The notes: generated by a model from the sequence alone, not told the origin. A stretch of DNA of 64,000 nucleotides from Pseudomonas tumuqii (GCF_013184545.1 NZ_JAAOJA010000002.1:248001-312000); one strand, 5' to 3'; counted from the first letter of the stretch, positions 32,474 to 42,476 are shown. Numbers and translations are program-made.

Positions 32474-34356
32474 CTTTCCACCCGATTGCGGCCAGCCGCC
32501 TTGGCTCGATAGAGCGCCTGGTCGGCCTGTTGCAGCAGCTGTTCGCTGTCCGCACTGTCGGGTAGCCCGGCGCACACCCCGATGCTGGTGGTCAGGTCGA
32601 TGGTCTGGCCTTGATAGGTGCAAGGGTGGCGGGCCAGGTCGGCGCGCAGCTGTTCCGCCAGGTCATGGGCGCCGGCCAGGTCGGTATCGTTGAGTACGGC
32701 GACGAACTCTTCGCCGCCGAAGCGGGCGAGCAGATCGCCGGCGCGCAAGCGTTGCTGCAGGCGTTGGGCGGCGTGGTGCAGGCAGGCATCGCCGGCCAGG
32801 TGGCCATAGTGGTCGTTGACCTGCTTGAAGTGGTCGAGGTCCATCATCAGGATGGCCATGGGGCGCTGACTGCGCACGGCCTGGGCCAGGCTGCGATGCA
32901 ATTCTTCGTTGAGGGTCTGGCGGTTGAACAGGCCGGTCAGGCTGTCCCGGCGATTCAGCTCGGAGAGTTGCTGGTTGGCGCCGGACAGCGCCTGCAGGGC
33001 TTGTTCCAGTGCCGCCGTGCGTTCCTTGACGCGGATCTCCAGGCTTTCGTTGAGCTGTCGTTGCAGGCTCAGGCCCTTGGCCTGCTCCACTCTCAGTTGT
33101 TGCTCCTGGGCGAGCAGTTGCGCCTGGGCCAGGCGTTGGGCGTGCTGCGCCTGGCGGATGCGCACTGCCAGGGCGATGGAGAACACCACTAGCTCGATCA
33201 GTCCGCCGATCTGTTGCGCGTGCAGGGTCAGCAACGAGTTGGCGATCAAGCCAGTGCCGCTGAGGATACTGAACAGACTGGCGGTGATCAGTACGAACCA
33301 GCCGATGGCGAATAGCCGGGCGGGTTTATAGCCCTCGCGCCAGCGCAGCAGGGTGAACAGGCAGGCGAGTACGGCGCAGACGATGACCAGGGCGAAACCG
33401 CCGAGCAGTGCGACCTGATAGGGCGCGAACAAGGACAGGCCGATGGCCAGCCAGGTGCAGCCCAGCAGTACGCGCACGATCTGTGTGTAGCGCGGCGATG
33501 CATGCCTGAGGTCGAGCACGCCATAGGCGAACAGGATGCCGAACAGGGTGGCCACTGCCGAGCTGAGCGGGAAACTCAGTTGGTGCCAGTCCAGCGATTG
33601 CGGCCAGAGCCATTGCAGGGCGAAACCGAGCTGGATGAACTGGTAGCCGCCGAAACTGGCGACGAACAGGCTGTACCAGAGGTAGTCGCGGTCGCGGGTG
33701 ATGACGAAGATCGACAGGTTGTAGACGAACATCGCTGCCAGCGCGCCGAAGAACAGGCCCTGCAGGAGCAGCATGAGTTGTTCATGGCGGTTGAAGGTTG
33801 CGCTGGTCATCAGGCTGGCGCTGAGGTTGGCCGAACCTTCGCTCTGCATGCGCAGGATCAGTTCGCGGCTTTCCCCGGCGGCCAGGTGCAGCGGTAGCAG
33901 CAGTTGCCGGTGTTCGATCCAGCGCGCCGCGAACGGCCGCTGATCACCAGAGCGGTAGACCCGCTCGCCATCCAGGCCATAGGCATCCAGATAGTCCAGC
34001 AGCGGGTTACCGATCAGCAAAACCCAGTCCATGCTGCGCGATTCGGGGTTATGCAGTTGCAGGCGCAGCCAGTAGGCGCTGCCGCTGTAGCCGAAGCTGG
34101 CATCGCGGCGGCCAACCGGCTGCCAGGCCGAGTCGGGCAGGCGGCGTACATCGTCCAGCTCGGCCTGCTGCTGCGGGTCTTGCCAGACCTGCATGAACGG
34201 GCCGGGCAGTACGCTTTGTTCCGTCGCGGGCAGGGACAGGACATCCGCCTGGCTCAGGGTGGGCAGGAGCAACAACAGCAACAGGCGTAAGGCTGCAAGC
34301 AAAATGCACGGCTCTCGGCTAAGTGACGGTCGAAATGAAGCGGCGCGGGCCATCAA
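32443..34356 (-). CDS. 7TMR-DISM diguanylate cyclase
   Basis: This encodes 637 residues: a signal peptide (LLAALRLLLLLLLPTLSQA), a periplasmic 7TMR-DISM extracellular domain (about 40-180, SGSAYWLRLQLHNPES), seven membrane helices (about 185-400), a coiled coil (about 400-465) and a GGDEF domain. The active-site motif is RFGGEEFVAVL near 546, so it should make cyclic di-GMP. I see no RxxD inhibitory site five residues before GGEEF. The DISM domain probably binds a carbohydrate or similar ligand outside. The start could be a few codons later. Confidence 0.92.
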   Translation of the reverse strand: MMARAASFRPSLSREPCILLAALRLLLLLLLPTLSQADVLSLPATEQSVLPGPFMQVWQDPQQQAELDDVRRLPDSAWQPVGRRDASFGYSGSAYWLRLQLHNPESRSMDWVLLIGNPLLDYLDAYGLDGERVYRSGDQRPFAARWIEHRQLLLPLHLAAGESRELILRMQSEGSANLSASLMTSATFNRHEQLMLLLQGLFFGALAAMFVYNLSIFVITRDRDYLWYSLFVASFGGYQFIQLGFALQWLWPQSLDWHQLSFPLSSAVATLFGILFAYGVLDLRHASPRYTQIVRVLLGCTWLAIGLSLFAPYQVALLGGFALVIVCAVLACLFTLLRWREGYKPARLFAIGWFVLITASLFSILSGTGLIANSLLTLHAQQIGGLIELVVFSIALAVRIRQAQHAQRLAQAQLLAQEQQLRVEQAKGLSLQRQLNESLEIRVKERTAALEQALQALSGANQQLSELNRRDSLTGLFNRQTLNEELHRSLAQAVRSQRPMAILMMDLDHFKQVNDHYGHLAGDACLHHAAQRLQQRLRAGDLLARFGGEEFVAVLNDTDLAGAHDLAEQLRADLARHPCTYQGQTIDLTTSIGVCAGLPDSADSEQLLQQADQALYRAKAAGRNRVESYEASSLDEV

Positions 34357-34561
34357 TCCAGATGGCCGGCAGGCGATAGCCTAGTGGCTTCGGCCGATTA
34401 ACCAAAATACTTTAGGTATTTAGTGGATTGCAGGCTGCGGATTGGTTCAGGGCCGCGAGGGAAAGTGCCGTGTACGGCATGGAGTTGCCGCGCCTTTAGT
34501 GCCTAGAATGGGGCGCTGGCCAACCTGGCAGTCCATCATTTCAAGATTCAGGAGTAAGCCC

Positions 34562-34681
34562 ATGAACCCGATGGTAACGATCACTCAAGCGCCGATGCGT
34601 CTTGTGCCTGTGCGGGGCTGGCGGCGGTGTGTGACCGCGCTTGCGGGCGCGTCAAGCACCAATCGGGAGCAGCCGCGATGA
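34562..34681 (+). CDS. 39-codon ORF translationally coupled to a thioesterase
   Basis: A short ORF beginning MNPMVTITQAPMRLVPVRGW has a strong ribosome-binding site (AGGAG, seven bases before the ATG) and its stop overlaps the thioesterase ATG in ATGA. It is basic with no signal peptide or known domain. It may be a leader peptide that sets thioesterase translation, or a genuine small protein. Position and start signal are strong evidence for translation; function is unknown. Confidence 0.5.
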   Translation: MNPMVTITQAPMRLVPVRGWRRCVTALAGASSTNREQPR

Positions 34682-35127
34682 GTTGGGACCTGGCGAATCC
34701 ATTTGTGATCGACATCAGCGTGGTTGCCGACGATATCGACGGCCTCGGTCATGCCAATAACGCGGTCTATGTCAGCTGGCTGGAGCGCTGTGCCTGGCGC
34801 CACTCGCAATACCTGGGGCTCGATCTGGCCGAATACCGCCGGCTCGACCGCGCCATGGCGGTGTTACGCCACGAGATCGACTACCTGGCCAGCGCCTATG
34901 AAGACCAGGAGTTGCAGATGGCCACCTGGATCGTCGAGTCGGACCAGCGCTTGAAGATGGATCGGCGCTTCCAGCTGGTCCGTCCAGCGGATGGTCTCAC
35001 CCTGTTGCGGGCCAAGACCACCTTCGTCTGTATCGAACTGTCCAGCGGCAAGCCCAAGCGCATGCCGGTCGAATTCGTCGAAGGCTATGGCCGTGCCCTG
35101 CAGTTGCCCTTTCCCCTGGAACTTTGA
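34678..35127 (+). CDS. Acyl-CoA thioesterase (4-hydroxybenzoyl-CoA thioesterase/YbgC-like)
   Basis: This encodes 149 residues of hot-dog fold. The motif DIDGLGHANNAVYVSWLERC carries the active-site Asp/His/Asn region of this family. DYLASAYEDQELQMATWI and KTTFVCIELSSGKPKRMP form the central strands. It hydrolyses acyl-CoA thioesters in the cytoplasm; chain preference is unknown. ATG chosen for the GGAG upstream and the coupled small ORF. Confidence 0.9.
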   Translation: MSWDLANPFVIDISVVADDIDGLGHANNAVYVSWLERCAWRHSQYLGLDLAEYRRLDRAMAVLRHEIDYLASAYEDQELQMATWIVESDQRLKMDRRFQLVRPADGLTLLRAKTTFVCIELSSGKPKRMPVEFVEGYGRALQLPFPLEL

Positions 35128-35149
35128 CTGGCGTGTTCATTGCCCGCGT

Positions 35150-35539
35150 TCATTGCAGTTGCGGGGCCAGGAACAGGGCATCGTTGTCGAACATTACCTG
35201 GTACCGGCGGGTTTCCCCGGGTTCGAGCAGAATCGACTGGCCGCTGGCCAGGCCGGTGGCATCGCAACTGCCGGCCGGCTTCAGCCGTGCCCTGAGGTAG
35301 AGCGTGCCGGCCGGCACATCCAGGCTCGCCGAGTCGCCGACTGGTAGCTGCGCCACCGGCTTCTCCTCCATCAGTAACTCGACCGTGCAGGTGTTCGGTA
35401 CCTTGCGGTCGCGGTCGATAACCAGTTGGGCCATTGGTTTGGGCGTAAGTTGCTGCGCGGATTCGCCTGGTTGCTGTGGCTCTGCCTGGCTCAGGCCGAG
35501 GCCGAAGTACAGGCTGGCGAGCAGTATCAGGATGCGCAT
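35150..35539 (-). CDS. Exported hypothetical protein
   Basis: This encodes 129 residues with a clear signal peptide ([19 protein letters not shown], cut before EPQQ). The mature part is beta-rich with two Cys ([17 protein letters not shown] and AGSCDATG) that could pair, and ends in a strand-rich [18 protein letters not shown]. The pattern recalls small PEGA/DUF2846-like periplasmic domains, but I do not assign a family. Convergent with the thioesterase and divergent from dusC. Confidence 0.7.
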   Translation of the reverse strand: MRILILLASLYFGLGLSQAEPQQPGESAQQLTPKPMAQLVIDRDRKVPNTCTVELLMEEKPVAQLPVGDSASLDVPAGTLYLRARLKPAGSCDATGLASGQSILLEPGETRRYQVMFDNDALFLAPQLQ

Positions 35540-35689
35540 AGTTGTCCTTCATGGCGTTGGAATGTCCCTATTGTTGACTCCCTGCGAGGGGCAGCGTTCC
35601 ATCTCGTTGCTCTGCGCGTGGCCTGGCGGGCATTTCACCCAGGGCAGTTCGCCGCGTACACTACGCGGCGTTTTTCCGAGAATATTGCC

Positions 35690-36673
35690 ATGCAGATCGC
35701 CCTTGCGCCGATGGAAGGATTGGTCGATGAGATCCTCCGCGATGTGTTGACCCGGGTCGGCGGCATCGACTGGTGCGTGACCGAATTTATCCGGGTCACC
35801 GAGCGGGTACTGCCCGTCTCGACCTATCGGAAGCTGGCGCCGGAACTGTTCAGCGCTGCGCAAACGGCGGCGGGTACGCCATTACGCGTGCAGTTTCTCG
35901 GCTCCGATCCGCAGTGCCTGGCGGATAACGCCGCCTTTGCCTGTGGCCTCGGCGCGCCGGTGATCGACCTCAACTTCGGCTGCCCGGCGAAAACCGTGAA
36001 CAAGTCCCGTGGCGGCGCGGTGCTGTTGAAGGAACCGGAACTGCTCCATGCCATCGTCCGCGAGGTGCGTCGCACGGTGCCGGCTGGGATTCCGGTAACG
36101 GCCAAGATGCGCCTGGGTTTCGAGCATAAGGACTATGCCCTGGAATGCGCCCAGGCCCTGGCCGAAGGCGGGGCCGCGCAGCTGGTGGTGCACGCGCGAA
36201 CCAAGGTCGAGGGCTACAAGCCACCGGCTCATTGGGAGTGGGTGGCGCGGGTGCAGGAGGCGGTCAAGGTGCCGGTGTTCGCCAATGGCGAGGTGTGGAC
36301 GCTGGACGACTGGCGGCGCTGCCGCGAAATCAGCGGCGTCGAAGACATCATGCTCGGCCGCGGCCTGGTGGCGCGGCCGGACCTGGCCCGGCAGATCGCC
36401 GCGGCGCGGGCCGGGCAGGCGGTGGTCGCAATGGACTGGGCCGAGCTGCAACCCGTGCTCGCCGATTTCTGGCTGCAGGCGCGGCGCAAGATGTCCCCGC
36501 GCTATGCCCCGGGACGCTTGAAACAATGGCTGGCGATGCTCACCCGCAGCTATCCCGAGGCCTTCGCGTTGTTCAATTCGCTGCGCCGGGAGAACGATTG
36601 CAGCCGGATCGATGCCTTGCTCGGCATCGATTTTCCGCTGAGCAAGGGCCAGGACCAACTGGCCATCGCTTGA
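35690..36673 (+). CDS. dusC: tRNA-dihydrouridine(16) synthase
   Basis: This encodes 327 residues from the ATG at 35690. The FMN-binding start [20 protein letters not shown], catalytic Cys near 98 in [16 protein letters not shown], and [18 protein letters not shown] match DusC. It reduces uridine 16 in the tRNA D-loop using NADPH. The frame is open upstream through the small exported-protein gene, but homologues start at APMEG. Confidence 0.93.
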   Translation: MQIALAPMEGLVDEILRDVLTRVGGIDWCVTEFIRVTERVLPVSTYRKLAPELFSAAQTAAGTPLRVQFLGSDPQCLADNAAFACGLGAPVIDLNFGCPAKTVNKSRGGAVLLKEPELLHAIVREVRRTVPAGIPVTAKMRLGFEHKDYALECAQALAEGGAAQLVVHARTKVEGYKPPAHWEWVARVQEAVKVPVFANGEVWTLDDWRRCREISGVEDIMLGRGLVARPDLARQIAAARAGQAVVAMDWAELQPVLADFWLQARRKMSPRYAPGRLKQWLAMLTRSYPEAFALFNSLRRENDCSRIDALLGIDFPLSKGQDQLAIA

Positions 36674-36736
36674 GAACAAGATTCTTGTAGGAGATCCCGC
36701 CCCGTCTTCGACGCCGCGCTGTCGCGCAGCAAACGG

Positions 36737-36801
36737 TGTAGGAGCCAGCTTGCTGGCGATCTTTGTAGGTCAAAAGCATCGCCAGCAAGCTGGCTCCTAC
36801 A
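36737..36801. repeat. REP-like perfect inverted repeat
   Basis: Two perfect 24-base arms (36737-36760, 36778-36801) containing GGAGCCAGCTTGCTGGCGAT and its complement flank a 17-base loop. A second copy, with one arm mismatch, lies at 63566-63627. It sits in the gap between the convergent dusC and SDR genes and may act as a bidirectional transcript end. Confidence 0.85.
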
Positions 36802-36876
36802 AGGCTTTGTACTTATTTAATTTCTATATATAAAACAATGAGTTATATTTAGTTTGATAAGAGTCAGGCGGCGTAT

Positions 36877-37623
36877 TCAGCGTCCGCCGCTGACATCCAG
36901 CAGTGCGCCGCTGGTGTAGGACGCCTGTTCGCTGGCCAGCCAGAGAATCGCCTGGGCGACTTCCTCGGCCAGGCCGCCACGGCCCATGGGGACGCTCTGG
37001 CTGACCCGCGCGACCCGTGCCGGTTCGCCGCCGCTGGCGTGGATCTCGGTGTCGATCACCCCGGGGCGCACGGCGTTGACGCGAATGCCTTCGCCGGCGA
37101 CTTCTTTGGCCAGGCCCAGGGTCAGGCTGTCGATGGCGCCCTTGGCGGCGGCATAGTCGATATATTCGCCGGGCGCGCCGAGGCGGGCGGCCGCCGACGA
37201 CAGGTTGACGATGGCGCCACCGCTGCCGCCATGGCGGGTCGACATGCGTTTCACCGCCTCGCGGGCACAGAGAAAGCTGCCGAATACGTTGACGGCGAAG
37301 ACGCGCTGCCAGCGGCCAAGGTCCATCTGTTCCAGGCGCATCTGCTGTTCCAGTATGCCGGCGTTGTTGACCAGCACGTCGAGGCGGCCGAAGTGCTGGT
37401 CGACGCTGTTGAACAGTCGCAGGACCTGGGCTTCATCGGCCACGTCGGCCTGCACGGCGATGGCCTCGCCGCCAGCCTCGACGATCTGTCTGACCAGGGT
37501 TTCGGCGGCCTCGGCATGTCGGCAGTAATTGAGGCACAGGGCATAGCCCTGGGCCGCTGCCAGCCTGGCGGTGGCAGCGCCGATGCCGCGGCTGGCACCG
37601 GTTATCAGCATGACTTTACGCAT
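36877..37623 (-). CDS. SDR family NAD(P)-dependent oxidoreductase
   Basis: This encodes 248 residues from the ATG at 37623, with GGAG nine bases upstream. The cofactor motif TGASRGIG is at residues 8-15, NNAG follows mid-protein, and the catalytic Ser-Tyr-Lys is visible as LSSAAARLG...YAAAK (Tyr near 154). RPGVIDTEIHASGG is typical of classical SDRs of the FabG/glucose dehydrogenase group. Substrate unknown. It lies 47 bases after the large cyclic-di-GMP gene and may be co-transcribed. Confidence 0.92.
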   Translation of the reverse strand: MRKVMLITGASRGIGAATARLAAAQGYALCLNYCRHAEAAETLVRQIVEAGGEAIAVQADVADEAQVLRLFNSVDQHFGRLDVLVNNAGILEQQMRLEQMDLGRWQRVFAVNVFGSFLCAREAVKRMSTRHGGSGGAIVNLSSAAARLGAPGEYIDYAAAKGAIDSLTLGLAKEVAGEGIRVNAVRPGVIDTEIHASGGEPARVARVSQSVPMGRGGLAEEVAQAILWLASEQASYTSGALLDVSGGR

Positions 37624-37670
37624 GGGGCGGGTCTCCGGGGCTGTTCCATGGGGGCGGCGTTCGGCGCGCT

Positions 37671-40600
37671 TCAGCAAATCGCCGGCCGCTGTCGGGTGTG
37701 GGCCAGCAGCGCGCGGAACTCGGGCAGCGGCAGCGGCTTGCTGAACAGGTAGCCCTGGTACAGGTGGCAGCCTTGTTGCTGGAGGAAATCCAGCTGTTCC
37801 TGCTGTTCGACCCCTTCGGCGATGATCGCCAGGCCAAGGCTGCGCGCCATGGCGACGATGGCACGGATGATTTCCGCATCGTTGGCATCATGGGGGGCGT
37901 CGCGGACGAAGGACTGGTCGATCTTCAGCAGGTCCACCGGCAGGCGTTTGAGGTAGGTCAGCGAGGAATAGCCGGTACCGAAATCGTCCATGGCGAAGCT
38001 GACACCGAGCTTCTTCAGGCGATTCATCTTGGCGATGGTGTCCTCGATGTTCTGGATGACGATGCCTTCGGTGATCTCCAGCTTGAGCATAGGTTCGGGC
38101 AAGGTGCTGCTGCGCAGGCTGCTTTCCACGCGCTCGACAAAGTCGTGGTGGCGGAACTGGCGCGGGCTGATGTTGACGCACAGGCTGAAGTTCTGCGCAT
38201 CGATCAGCCCTTCTTCGAGCAGTTGCGCACAGGCGTGGCAGGACTCGGCGAGTACCCAGCCGCCGACTTCGAGAATCAGCCCGCTTTCTTCCAGGACATG
38301 GATGAACAGTGCGGGCGACTGTGCGCCCAGGGTTGGGTGGAGCCAGCGCAGGAGTACCTCGGCGCCGATGATCTGGCCGCTGCGGGCATCCGCCTGGGCC
38401 TGGAAGTACAGCTCGAACTCACCGCGTGCCAGCGCCAGGCGCAGGTCATTTTCCAGGCGTAACCGCTCGCTGGCGGCTTCCTGCATGGTCCGGCGGAACA
38501 GCTGGACGGTATTGCGCCCGGAGTCCTTGGCGCGATAGAGGGCGATGTCGGCGCGTTTCAGCAGGTCGGCCGGGGTGGCGCCGTGGTCGGGGATCAGGGC
38601 GATGCCGATGCTCGGCGTGACCTGCAGGCGATGGCCGTCGATGAGCATGGGTTCGGCCAGTAGCATGCGCAGTTTTTCGGCAACCAGGCGGGCTTGGCGG
38701 GTGACGGCCGAGCGGCTGCCTTCGAGGCCGGAGAGCAGTATGACGAACTCGTCGCCGCCGAGGCGGGCGACCGTGTCTTCCTCGCGCACGCTGGCTTCCA
38801 GGCGGGCGGTGACCAGTTTGAGCACGCTATCGCCGACCGGGTGGCCGAGCGAGTCGTTGATGTGCTTGAAGTGGTCGAGATCGAGAAACAGCAGGGCACC
38901 GCGCAGGTCGTGGCGCTTGAGCAGGGCGATCTGCTGGGTCAGGCGGTCCATCAGCAGGGCGCGGTTGGGCAGGTTGGTCAGCGAATCGTGGTAGGCCAGG
39001 TGCTGGATCTGCGCCTGGGCTTCCTTCAGCAGGCTGACGTCGCGGGCGGTCAGCAGCAGGCAATCGAGGCCGTTGAGGTCGATCGGCTCGACCGAAACCT
39101 CCACCGTCTTGATATTGCCACTGCGGTGCTTGCCGAGCATCTCCCGATGCGTCACGCGACCGTCGCGCTGGAGCATTTCGAGCATCTCCTGGCGCTGCCT
39201 GGGGTCGGCCCAGATATTCATTTCCAGGGCCGTGTGACCAATGACTTCCTCGGCGTGATAGCCGGTGAGGCGGTAGAAGCCTTCGTTGACCTCGATATAG
39301 CGAGCCGTATCGCGTTCGGTGATGGTGATGGCGTCGGGGCTGGAGTGAAAGGCCTTGGCGAATTTTTCCTGGCTGGCCTTGAGCGCGGCCTCGGCTTGCA
39401 GGCGTTCGCCGACGTCGCGCAAGGTGGTGAGAATACATAATTGCCGGTCGACCCGGATGAAGCGGCTGGACACCACGCAGGTCAGTTCAGCGCCAGCTTT
39501 AGTGCGGAAACGGGCCTGCTCGTTGTCCAGGCCCTGTTGCGCGGTGAGCTTGTCATACAGGCGCCGGCGTTCGTCGCGGTCGACCCAGAAGCTGAGCTCC
39601 GGGCCGCTGCGGCCGACGATTTCCTCCGGCGTCCAGCCGAAGGCCGCGCTGAAGCTGCCGTTGATCTCGACGAACATGCCGTCGCGGATACGCGACACGC
39701 AGATGGGGTCGGGGCTGGCCTGGAACAGGGTGGCGAATTTCTCCTCCGAGGCGGTTAGGCGTTGTTCGCGCTGTACCCGTTCGCTGATGTCGATGAGGAT
39801 GCCGGCCATGCGCAAGGGCTGGCCCTGTTCGTCGCGGTAGAGCTTGGCGGTGCTTTCCAGGAAATGTACTTTGCCATTGCCGTAGATCGCCCGATAAGTG
39901 ACTTGAAAGTCCTGCTCGGTGCCCTGCGTCAGGCTGTGGTAGGTCCGGCGCACGGCACGCCGGTCATCCAGCGGCACATGCCTGAAGAACTCGTCAAAAT
40001 CGCCATGAAAGGGCTCCTGGCTCAGGCCGAGCAGGGTTGAGGCGCGGGTCGAGGCGAACAGCATGTTGCTCGGAATGTGCCAGTCCCAGGTGCCCAGATC
40101 GGCAGACTCCAGGGCCAGGTTCAGGCGTTCCTGGCTGTTTTTCAGGGCCTGTTCCTGGGCGCGCTGCTGGGTGATGTCGCGCACCGTCAGGACCAGGCAG
40201 GTACGCCTGTCCAGTTCGATTTCTCCGCCGAACAACAGGTTGTTGCTGACGCTGCCGTCACGGCTGTACAGGCATACTTCCAGCTCGTTCAGGCTGCCCA
40301 GGCTCAGCGCCTCGAGCATGCGCTGGCGGTCATTGGGGTCGGCCCAGAGACCCAGTCCCAGCGAGGTGAGCCCCAGGGTTTCGCTGCTTTTCCAGCCGAA
40401 TTGCCGCTCGAAAGCCGGGTTGACCTCGATAAAGCGCCCGGTTTCCTTGTCGGTGATCACCACCGCGTCGGGGGTGTGGCGGAACGCCTGGGCAAATTTC
40501 TCCTCGCTGCTGCGCAATGCGGCCTCGACGCGCTTACGTTCGCTGGTATCGAGGAAGGTGCAGAGCAGGAAGGCTTGGCCGTCCAGTTCGATGTACTGGC

Positions 40601-41348
40601 TGGACATCACACCGTCGAGAATGCGGCCGTCGCGGGCACGCATCTGCACTTCCTGGGTGATCGGTTCGCGGCTGTTCGGTGCCGTGCGGCGCAGGTAGTC
40701 GCGCTGCTGGTCATGCACCCAGAGATCCAGGTCGAGGGTCGAGCGGCCAATGACTTCGTCGGTCGGCCAGCCGAAGGTGCTGGCGAAATGCTGGTTGGCC
40801 TCGGTGATCATGCTGTCGGCGAAACGCACCAGCAGGATCACGTCCGGGCTGAGCTGGAACAGGTTGGCGAAGCGCTGCTCGGAGTTGCGCAGCGCCTGGG
40901 CGCGCTGCTGTTGGGCGCTGATGTCGCGGATGACGCCGAACATCTGCTGCTTGCCGCTGGCGTCGGCCTGCAGGCTGCCACTGATTTCCAGCCAGTGCAG
41001 GCTGCCATCCGGCCAGCGGATGCGATGCTGCAGGGCGTGGCGGCTCGGTACGCCGTCGAGCACGGCCTGGAACATCTGCAGCACGTCGCGGCGGTCTTCT
41101 TCCGGGATCAGTTCGATGTAGTCGACCCGGGTGCGCACGGGGCGGGTCGGGTCCAGGCCGAACAAGGCCTGGGCACCCCGCGACCAACTGACCTGGCCGC
41201 TTGCCACATCCCAGTACCAGGCGCCCAGTTGCGCGCCGTTCAGCGCCGCCAGCAGACGCGGGGCGTCGTTCCAGGTTTTCTCGAATACGGCTGGATCCAG
41301 GGCAGGAATGTGCGGCAGCGGGGGCCGGTTGTCACTGGCGTTGGCCAT
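37671..41348 (-). CDS. Multi-PAS GGDEF-EAL cyclic-di-GMP protein
   Basis: This encodes 1225 residues without signal peptide or membrane helix. About six PAS/PAC units occupy residues 25-780, each with the W..V/F and S.R......G/L pattern (for example RWPDGSLHWLEISGSLQADA and TRDNAYIE-like repeats). GGDEF follows with intact ARLGGDEFVILLSG near 863, then an EAL domain whose signature reads EVLLRW near 996 rather than EALLRW. It keeps NISPRQFRHHDF, LEITEG and MDDFGTGYSSL. It probably has phosphodiesterase activity, with the GGDEF part possibly active or GTP-sensing. Signals sensed by the PAS array are unknown. Confidence 0.93.
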   Translation of the reverse strand: MANASDNRPPLPHIPALDPAVFEKTWNDAPRLLAALNGAQLGAWYWDVASGQVSWSRGAQALFGLDPTRPVRTRVDYIELIPEEDRRDVLQMFQAVLDGVPSRHALQHRIRWPDGSLHWLEISGSLQADASGKQQMFGVIRDISAQQQRAQALRNSEQRFANLFQLSPDVILLVRFADSMITEANQHFASTFGWPTDEVIGRSTLDLDLWVHDQQRDYLRRTAPNSREPITQEVQMRARDGRILDGVMSSQYIELDGQAFLLCTFLDTSERKRVEAALRSSEEKFAQAFRHTPDAVVITDKETGRFIEVNPAFERQFGWKSSETLGLTSLGLGLWADPNDRQRMLEALSLGSLNELEVCLYSRDGSVSNNLLFGGEIELDRRTCLVLTVRDITQQRAQEQALKNSQERLNLALESADLGTWDWHIPSNMLFASTRASTLLGLSQEPFHGDFDEFFRHVPLDDRRAVRRTYHSLTQGTEQDFQVTYRAIYGNGKVHFLESTAKLYRDEQGQPLRMAGILIDISERVQREQRLTASEEKFATLFQASPDPICVSRIRDGMFVEINGSFSAAFGWTPEEIVGRSGPELSFWVDRDERRRLYDKLTAQQGLDNEQARFRTKAGAELTCVVSSRFIRVDRQLCILTTLRDVGERLQAEAALKASQEKFAKAFHSSPDAITITERDTARYIEVNEGFYRLTGYHAEEVIGHTALEMNIWADPRQRQEMLEMLQRDGRVTHREMLGKHRSGNIKTVEVSVEPIDLNGLDCLLLTARDVSLLKEAQAQIQHLAYHDSLTNLPNRALLMDRLTQQIALLKRHDLRGALLFLDLDHFKHINDSLGHPVGDSVLKLVTARLEASVREEDTVARLGGDEFVILLSGLEGSRSAVTRQARLVAEKLRMLLAEPMLIDGHRLQVTPSIGIALIPDHGATPADLLKRADIALYRAKDSGRNTVQLFRRTMQEAASERLRLENDLRLALARGEFELYFQAQADARSGQIIGAEVLLRWLHPTLGAQSPALFIHVLEESGLILEVGGWVLAESCHACAQLLEEGLIDAQNFSLCVNISPRQFRHHDFVERVESSLRSSTLPEPMLKLEITEGIVIQNIEDTIAKMNRLKKLGVSFAMDDFGTGYSSLTYLKRLPVDLLKIDQSFVRDAPHDANDAEIIRAIVAMARSLGLAIIAEGVEQQEQLDFLQQQGCHLYQGYLFSKPLPLPEFRALLAHTRQRPAIC

Positions 41349-41442
41349 CGGCGGCCTTTTGGTTAGGGGGTGAGCTGTGTTGAGGCGCGAGATGACTGCG
41401 GTGCAGGGTCATGTAACGGGCCCTTTGTTATCGTTATGCGCC

Positions 41443-42348
41443 TCACGTTAGCCTTTGCGCGGGCGCCAGTGCAAGGCTCTCGCGCTGCGCATCGAGCAAC
41501 TGCATGAAGGCTCGCGCGGCATTCGACAGGGTGCGCTCGGTGTGCGAGATATAGCCGAGCTGTCGCGTCAGCTGGATGCCGGGCAGCGGCAGGCGGGCGA
41601 CCTGCTCGTCGAGCATGGTGCGCGGCAATACGCTCCAGGCCAGGCCGATCGACACCATCATCTTGATGGTTTCCAGGTAGTTGGTGCTCATGGCGATATT
41701 CGGCGTCAGTTCCTGGGCTTCGAACAGGCGCCGCACGATGTGGTGGGTAAAGGTATTGCCGCCGGGAAATACCGCCGGGTGACGGGCTACATCGGCCAGG
41801 CTGATCACGCCGCTGCGTGCCAGCGGGTGTTCGGGCGCGGCAACGAAATCCAGCGGGTCGTCCCATACCGCTACCGCATGCACCGGTTCGCGAGTTTCCG
41901 GGGCCAGGGTAATTACCGCCAGCTCGGCGCGGCCATGCAGGACTTCCTCGTAGGCCACTTCGGAGTCGAGAAACTGGATGTCCAGCGCCACCTGCGGGTG
42001 TGCGCGGGTGAAGGCGCGCAGCAAGGGCGGCAAACGATGCAGGCCGATGTGGTGGCTGGTGGCCAATGTCAGTCGGCCGCTGACCTCGCCGCTGAGGTTG
42101 TTCAGGGCGCGGCGGGTATCGTCCAACACATTGAGAATCTGGTAGGCGCGCGGCAACAGGGCGCGGCCGGCCTCGGTCAGGCTTACCTCACGACCCAGGC
42201 GGTCGAACAGGCGTACATTCAGCTGCTGTTCCAGGCTGGCGATGCGCTTGCTCACGGCCGGCTGGGTCAGGTGCAGGCGTTCGGCGGCCTCGGAGAAGCT
42301 GCCAAGCTCGGCGATGGCGATAAAGGCATTGAGAGTCGCAAGATCCAT
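41443..42348 (-). CDS. LysR family transcriptional regulator divergent from leuC
   Basis: This encodes 301 residues from the ATG at 42348 (MDLATLNAFIAIAELGSFSE). The helix-turn-helix AAERLHLTQPAVSKRIASLEQQ is canonical. The effector domain contains LAVITLAPETREPVHAVAVW. A LysR gene in this place next to leuC is conserved in pseudomonads and a role in controlling leucine-synthesis genes is plausible but not shown by sequence. Confidence 0.92.
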   Translation of the reverse strand: MDLATLNAFIAIAELGSFSEAAERLHLTQPAVSKRIASLEQQLNVRLFDRLGREVSLTEAGRALLPRAYQILNVLDDTRRALNNLSGEVSGRLTLATSHHIGLHRLPPLLRAFTRAHPQVALDIQFLDSEVAYEEVLHGRAELAVITLAPETREPVHAVAVWDDPLDFVAAPEHPLARSGVISLADVARHPAVFPGGNTFTHHIVRRLFEAQELTPNIAMSTNYLETIKMMVSIGLAWSVLPRTMLDEQVARLPLPGIQLTRQLGYISHTERTLSNAARAFMQLLDAQRESLALAPAQRLT

Positions 42349-42454
42349 AACGCAATAGCTCCAAACGGTAAGCCACAAGCTGCCAGAGGAAAGCCGCGAG
42401 CCTTGCTTGCGGCTTACGACTATTCCTATCAGGAATTCGTTGGATAAAAAATAT

Positions 42455-42476
42455 GAATTTGAGTAATTCGATTCAA
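42455..42476. promoter_or_regulatory. Overlapping palindromes in the LysR-leuC intergenic region
   Basis: GAATT, five bases, AATTC (42455-42469) overlaps TTGA, ten bases, TCAA (42459-42476) in an AT-rich stretch between the divergent starts. Both are candidate LysR-type half-site pairs; the region must also hold the leuC promoter. Confidence 0.4.
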
